Source of the DNA: Chrysemys picta bellii
Lineage: Eukaryota; Chordata; Testudines; Emydidae
Assembly: GCF_011386835.1 (NCBI RefSeq)
Contig: NC_088800.1
Span: forward strand, 17,818,572 to 17,882,571
DNA: 64,000 nt
Direction of reading: 5' to 3'
Made by a program: the position numbers and the translations under genes. Within the stretch, counting starts at the first letter, position 1. Each line of letters opens with the position of its first letter. Below, piece after piece: positions 58,512-64,000 of this stretch. Under the pieces are notes generated by a model that had not been told where the DNA came from, did not search any database, and saw only the letters and a list, made by a program, of their open reading frames with translations.

Positions 58512-59535
58512 CATAGAAATGTAGGGCTGGAAGGGACCTTGAAAAGTCAGTCATCAAGTCCAGCCCCCTGCACTGAGGCAGGATCAAGTAAATCTACCCC
58601 ATTCCCAACCATCATCTAGATCAACCTGCTTTTGAAAACTTCCAATGATGGGGACTCCACAACCTCCCTTAGAAGCTGATTCCAGAGCTTAGCTGCCTTT
58701 ATACTTAGAAAGTTTTTCCTAATCAACTGATGTAAATCTCCCCTGCTGCAGATTAAACCCATTACTTCTTGTCCTACCTTCAGTGAACATGGAGAACAAT
58801 TGATCACCTTCTCCGTTATAATAACCCTTAACACATTTGAAGACTGTTATCAGGCCCCCCTCAGTCTCCTTTTCTCAAGACTAAACATACCCAATTTTTT
58901 AAATCTTTCCTTACAGGTCAGGTTTTCTAAACCTTTTATCATTGTTGTTGCTCTTCTCTGGACTCTCTCCAATTTGTCCACATCTTTCCTAAAGAGTCGA
59001 GCCCAGAATTGGACACAGTATTCCAGCCTCACCAGTGCCAAGTAGAATGGGACAATTACCTCCCATTTCTTACATGCAACACTCCTGTTACTTCACCCCA
59101 GAATTGTACTAGCCTTTTTCAGAACTTTATCACCTTGTTGACTCATATTCAATCTGCAGTCTACTGTAACCCACAGATCCTCTTCAGCAGTACTAACAAA
59201 TAGCCAGTTATTCCCCATATTGTTGTTGTGCATTTGATTTTTCCTTCCTAATTAAAATACTTGGCATTTATCTTTATTGAATTGCATCTGGTTGATTTCA
59301 AACCAATTCTCCAATTTATCAAGGTCATTTTGAATTCTAATCCAATCCTCCAAAGTGCTTGCAACTCCTTCCAGTTTGGCATCATCTGCAAATTTTATAA
59401 GCATTGCACTCCACTCCATTATCCAAGTCATTAATGAAAATATTGACTAATACCAGTCCCAGGACTGATCCCTGTGTGACCCCACTAGATATGCCCTCCC
59501 AGTTTGACAGCAAACCATTGATAGTTCTTCCTAAA
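58512..59535 (-). pseudogene. CR1 LINE 3' half with degenerate RT
   Basis: On the minus strand the frames carry GVTQGSVLG, FINDLDN and a KFADDAK block (FADD at 59378-59395), the polymerase motif of CR1 reverse transcriptase. KLENWFEINQMQFNKDKCQV follows. Nearer the 3' end is [18 protein letters not shown] with [16 protein letters not shown] codons (58850-59041). Frameshifts and stops break it. The 3' terminus CATAGAAATGTAGGGCTGGA (plus strand, 58512) is the usual CR1 end. The 5' part is missing. Confidence 0.93.
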
Positions 59536-59539
59536 ATAT

Positions 59540-60620
59540 TAAAGCAAATCACTTAATTGATACTGGTGACAACCCAGTCCCTTGGTCATCTTCCAGTGTT
59601 GATTTTAGTCTATTTTTGATCAGAGTAAACTTGAAGAAAAAAAAATGAGCATTCATCCTCACAGTTTGTGACTTGAGTCAGACTCAAATTCATAGAGAAA
59701 TATTCTGGCAATCCAATTCTTTTGGATTGCAAATTGGGGGCAGCAGCAGTTCAAATCCCGTGAATATTAGTTGAGCAACCACTATTAGTCATAAATTCAC
59801 TACAAGAATTTACATAAGTTTACAAAGCTGTCACTGAATAACAAGTTTGTCAGTGATAACAGATACTTCAAGATAAAGTACATTCTGCAGAGTCTCTTAA
59901 GTGCTGCTTGTCTGAGGAAGGTGGAAGGGCAGGGTTCTATCTTCAAAACATACAGGATGAAACCCTGTACCCACTGAGGTCAATGGCAACATTCCTATCG
60001 ACTTCAATGGGGCCAGGATTTTACCCCTAGTGTCTTAAACCTGCACAGAAACAATGTAACTGTTCTAGCTTTGGCTCAGGATTTGCAAATCTCATCATGA
60101 CATTTTTTCATGAAGATTATTGAGTGGGTTATGCATCCTGACTCTCGTATGGTATGTGGATCATAATCTACTTTCTGAACATTAGTATACAATACACTCA
60201 GTTACTGTAAAACAGTATTCCAAAAGTTTTCCATGAATATGGTCTCCAAGTTCAGTATGTCATATAATGGACATCAGATTTTTGGACTTGCAACTTCAAC
60301 CTAACTTTAAAGACATTTACTATGTTGGTAGTTTTTGGCAGAATCAATTTGAGCAAGATAATGTTTTCAGCATGTATATCTTTTGAATCCAGAATATTAC
60401 AGATTAGAAAAAGGAACAGAATACATGTAGGGATTGCAGAAACACAAATTAAGACAGCAACCAACACTAGTCCCAATTATATGTGGACTATGAAATTCAC
60501 TTTTCCAAAGAAAGCCTGGTTTAATACACCTTGTCTGGACATGAAAAGGGTATTTGTTGTTATTCTATCCTCAGATATTAGCAATTCCATTTCTCAGAAG
60601 ATAAAATGAACAGATTCAGA
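59540..60620. other. Intronic; one palindromic copy
   Basis: At 59958-60033, CTGAGGTCAATGGCAACATT and GACTTCAATGGGGCCAGGAT is one of the clearest members of the dispersed palindromic family. Nothing else recognised. Confidence 0.55.
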
Positions 60621-60622
60621 GA

Positions 60623-60745
60623 TAGGGTGACCAGATATCAACTGTGAAAAAACGGGACAGGGGGTGGGGAGTAATAGGCACCTATATAAGAAAAAGTCCA
60701 AAAAATGGGACCGTCCCTATAAAAATGGGACATCTGGTCACCCTG
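60623..60745 (-). mobile_element. hAT miniature element, TAGGGTGACCA family (inverted copy)
   Basis: It starts TAGGGTGACCAGATATC and ends ATCTGGTCACCCTG. The 8-bp duplication ttcagaga is exact (60615-60622 and 60746-60753). The interior (GGGACAGGGGGTGGGGAG, CCTATATAAGAAAAAGTCC) is the complement of the copy at 2925-3048. Confidence 0.92.
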
Positions 60746-60755
60746 TTCAGAGAGG

Positions 60756-62745
60756 GCTTATCTAGTACAACTCTCAAACAGTAGCATCTTAAACAGTCAT
60801 TGTATCTGTGCTTTGAAAACCACACAGCAAAGAGTAACTGAGTGCACAGTATGAAATCTGGGTGTGAAAATTATTGATGGAAATAAATATTTTGTCTATT
60901 TAAATTTGCTAGCAATCACTAATAACCACAGCTAGTCTATTATTAAGGATATAAATTAACATATTTCATGAAAAGTGTGTGTACCTAACAAAACTACCTT
61001 AGCTAAATGGTATCCCGTGATGTTAATCAGGAAACCGATCCCATGATGAGAGGGAGAGGTTGTCTCCATTATCACCATGCAGAATCAGGTCTCCTTAAGA
61101 AATACATATAAAAACAACAAAACTGCATTTAAGTACTTCTATTATGTATATTAATTTTCAAATTATTTGTCTTTTCAGCCTCCATCACATCTACAACATA
61201 TCCTTTGTACCATTGCCATCTAGCAACACAAAGGAACAGCTCATTTTTGTGCTAGAACATTGTTTGCATACTCAGAAACATATATAAGTGAGTGTTTAAA
61301 ACCAAGTCAAGGGCACGTGTGAGCTCACAGAAATATTTGGTGAATGGCCACAAATTCAAGTACTGATTCTGGGACAGTGGGAGTACAGAAGTCACTGTAG
61401 ATACAGATTCATCATCCTGGATCTCTGAAAATAATTAATGCTTTAATGACACTTCGGCTATCTTTTTCACTTAAAATGGCTGAAGAAAACTGTACAGACC
61501 TGTTTCTGCTCTGATTTACACCAGTTTCATACTGGTGTAGTTCCACTAACATCATTAGAGTCACTCGTGACTTAAGACGTCGCACCTATACATATTAAAA
61601 AAAAAAAATCCAAGGTCTCGCCTGTGAATGATCAGTTGATCAATTCTATGGTGCCAAAGAGTCAGATTTGTGCTGCATCCCTTGATCACAACATGGATTT
61701 CTTCAAGAGGAAGCCCACACTAAAGCATTCATTGGTAAAATATTTACTGGATTATCCTATGTAGGTGGAGTGATTGCCAGCAATATCGTCCGCGTTATAA
61801 TGATTAATCTGCACATGACAAACTAGCCTTGCCGCAACTTGAGACAGAAACTGAAAACCTATGGAATGCAATTCCAGAGTCAAAATCTATCTAGACATTT
61901 ATGCAGTGCTCATCACCATGGCATCCAAGAATCAGAATGAGCACTTATAACCCAAGTTCATTATATTTCTTCTCAATAATAACTACCTCCTTTTGACAAC
62001 TCATGCTGCAGTTTTCTTTCCATTACATTCATACCATATTTCCAGCAGATTCTTTTAACCTGGTCATTATTTGATTCAGTACCTGCTTCAAGCAGGATAA
62101 AATTAATCAATTTCACACAAGTGGCATGGCACAGATGTCTGACCTTACCCAGCATCCAATTGTTTCAAATTGATGAGCTCCACACAAGCATTTTAATAGC
62201 CAAAAACAACACAATTGTAAGTTATGGTACAATATGGGGATAGAATGGCCATGTGTGGCCCACAAAGTATGGCCCTAAGCAACCAATTAAATAATTAATG
62301 GTTATTAGAAACCAGAAATGTTATGTTAAATAATGTAAAATAGCTTTAATGTCACTAAAGGTGTAATAAAACAGCTAAAACTTAGGAGCATAAAGGGCTT
62401 CCTGCAAGGTTGGGTTTAGTTTCCATACCTTATACTGCCCAGAATCATGGCAAATAGATTAGAATACTTAAAAGGATGGTCAAGACCAAAATTTGACCTG
62501 GCTTAAAATGTTCATGAAGCTACTCACAACGGACTATTGATTACTTCAATGTGTTCTTTAAAAAAAAGAGAGAGACAGACAGATAGAGACAAGTGAAGCA
62601 ATGCCAAAACCATTTGTGGGGATGAGGGAACTGTGCCAATACTGGTTTCAATTCTACAGTGAAGAGAAAAAAAAAACCTAAGGCCTAGGTTCTGTCCATA
62701 ATCACAAGATGAATATACAAAAACGTAGATAACACATCGCTCTTT
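60756..62745. other. Intronic; small MITE remnant
   Basis: At 61490-61575, GATTTACACCAGTTTCATAC and TGGTGTAGTTCCACTAACAT is an old inverted element. An A run lies at 61597-61609. The rest is unrecognised. Confidence 0.45.
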
Positions 62746-62749
62746 ACCA

Positions 62750-63480
62750 TGGACATCGATGCAGAAGCTGTCTGCCCTGATGCTTTCGGTGACCAAGATC
62801 CAGCCATGGATGGTGCAGCAGCACATACGTTCCTTGAGGCTCTTGGTGACCAGGATCTCGAGGTAGATGGGCACTAGCAGTACTCACAGGCTTGCATTCA
62901 GGGGAGTTTTCAGCACGCAGGTCAGAAGCCAGACTTAAGGCTTGCTCCATTATAAATAATAATTTAAGCTTGATGTCCCTATTTTCTCAAGATCTACTTT
63001 TAAAGGAGTTTCAGATTTTACACTTGCTAGGGATATCAGTGCCTCCCAAACAGCCGAGGTACCAAGGATGCCCGTCGCTGACCAGGATAGCTTCCCATCA
63101 GGAAAGACACTCTTAAAGCCCAGGAATCTTGACATACCCCAGAACAAACTCCAGAACAACCCCTTTAAGGGGGTAAAAAACAAAAAGGGGAAACAGTCCC
63201 AACTAACACTAACAATACTAACTATACAAAAACTAAGTGTGACGGGAACAGGCACGCTCTATGCTTCATCTCAGGCAGAAGGCAGTTGGTGAGGAACTGA
63301 GGGCGGTTTGCCCGCATAGTCCTATATATCTTCATTACTGGGCACAAGGATGTGTAGGGTGCATGTGCAGGTCAAACAGGCACTGCGGTCAAAAATTTCT
63401 GATCAAAGGCACAGCAGCCCATGTGCACTTGAAGTGGAAAATCTGAAGTTGAGCACCCTAGGGACACTCCTCAAAGAACC
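62750..63480. repeat. Unclassified probable interspersed repeat
   Basis: The block is less AT-rich than its surroundings. Near the right it has GTGACGGGAACAGG, TACTGGGCACAAGGATGTGT and CAAAAATTTCTGATCAAAGG, ending GACACTCCTCAAAGAACC. I associate these motifs with a common turtle repeat, but I cannot name its class or define its ends. Open frames of 60-116 residues on both strands show no domain. Confidence 0.35.
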
Positions 63481-63517
63481 TCATTTTATAATCCCATTCA
63501 TAAATTTATCAAGCTCT

Positions 63518-63793
63518 GGGCTTCTCTACACTACAGGCACTACAGCTGCAACTATGCCACTGTATTATCATAGTGTAGATATTTGCTTCAGCAGCAGAAG
63601 GGGGTTTTCCATCGCTGTAGTTAATCCACCCCCTTGAGAAGTGATAGCTTGGCTGATGGAAGAATTCCTCTATCAACCTAGCGGTGTCTATACCGAGGCT
63701 TAGGTTGTCTTACTACGTCTCCCAGGAAGTGACTTTTTCACACCCCTGAGCGACATAGCTAGAGCAAGCTAAGTTGTGTGTGTAGACCAGGCC
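63518..63793. mobile_element. Harbinger-like MITE
   Basis: GGGCTTCTCTACACTACAGG and GTGTGTAGACCAGGCC are inverted ends; TTA follows the right end. Its interior shares GCTGATGGAAGAATTCCTCT and TTTTTCACACCCCTGAGCGA with the left half of the composite at 56360-56918. Confidence 0.78.
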
Positions 63794-63834
63794 TTATTAA
63801 TCTTATAATTAGCTAGGCAGTCTGCCCCACTACT

Positions 63835-63955
63835 CCTGTCGAATTAGATTGTAAACTCTTCAGGACCTGTTTGTAAACAGCACAATGGGGCTCTGGTCAG
63901 TGACTGTGGGCCCTCAGTACTACCACAACACAAATAATAAATAGATAATCATAAT
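63835..63955 (+). repeat. L2/CR1-type LINE 3' tail
   Basis: GATTGTAAACTCTTCAGGAC, CAGCACAATGGGGCTCTGGT and CACAAATAATAAATAGATAA follow the usual 3' tail of ancient L2-type LINEs, ending in an A/T-rich simple run. Confidence 0.6.
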
Positions 63956-64000
63956 ATGAATAGCAATGACATTATCTATGGTTGCTTACTTCAAAATCAT

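Larger units (their letters stand above)
23916..64000 (-). other. ADAMTSL3: Intron upstream of the ADAMTSL3 exon (continues past window end)
   Basis: Everything above the exon's acceptor site reads as intron on the minus strand. I looked for a short signal-peptide exon ending at a phase-0 donor and could not recognise one, so this intron probably runs at least 40 kb. A short or noncoding 5' exon could be hidden, because such exons carry little recognisable signal. Confidence 0.7.

Noticed and set aside
62744..63255. Several frames of 68-116 codons considered as exons
   Set aside because: They overlap on both strands, show no domain, and lie in a probable repeat.

Overview
This is a vertebrate intronic window with one protein-coding exon that I can support. 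Long stop-free frames are scarce, interspersed repeats are dense, and decayed MIR and L2 copies show it is an amniote. A tRNA-derived SINE with a CR1-type tail, several CR1 fragments, many 8-bp-target-site hAT miniature elements and a Penelope-like element together point to a turtle. The turtle call is an inference from repeat content, not from a species-specific marker.

Gene content: on the minus strand, 23796-23915 is a 120-nt internal exon of ADAMTSL3 (ADAMTS-like 3, a secreted extracellular-matrix glycoprotein). It is flanked by a polypyrimidine-AG acceptor and a GTCAGT donor. It encodes the 40 residues that link the signal-peptide region to the first thrombospondin type 1 repeat. The other ADAMTSL3 exons were not found, so about 40 kb upstream (higher coordinates) and 23.8 kb downstream (lower coordinates) read as intron.

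Repeat layout: (i) 1-15 kb has a Tigger-like element, a SINE split by a hAT, a GC-rich palindromic hAT, a CR1 split by another hAT, a hAT with a doubled left end and a probable LTR. (ii) 15-24 kb has a CA microsatellite, a dead Penelope-like element whose tail carries a hammerhead-ribozyme-like core, a hairpin-rich Harbinger-like element, a MIR and the exon. (iii) 24-40 kb has MIRs, CR1 pieces, a probable solo LTR, a 1.2-kb hAT and an L2 LINE. (iv) 40-64 kb is rich in hAT and Harbinger-like elements, including a 956-bp hAT filled by a 41-bp GC-rich minisatellite, a 725-bp hAT with a 32-bp repeat, a composite Harbinger-like element and a minus-strand CR1 with a reverse-transcriptase FADD motif.

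I see no convincing new biological system. The strongest second-look items are the minisatellite inside a hAT (52.7-53.65 kb), palindromic hAT cores that recur with two different terminal repeats, the hammerhead-like core, and about 15 decayed palindromic elements centred on CCATTGACTTCAATGG. Family assignments come from recognised motifs and target-site duplications, not from database searches.
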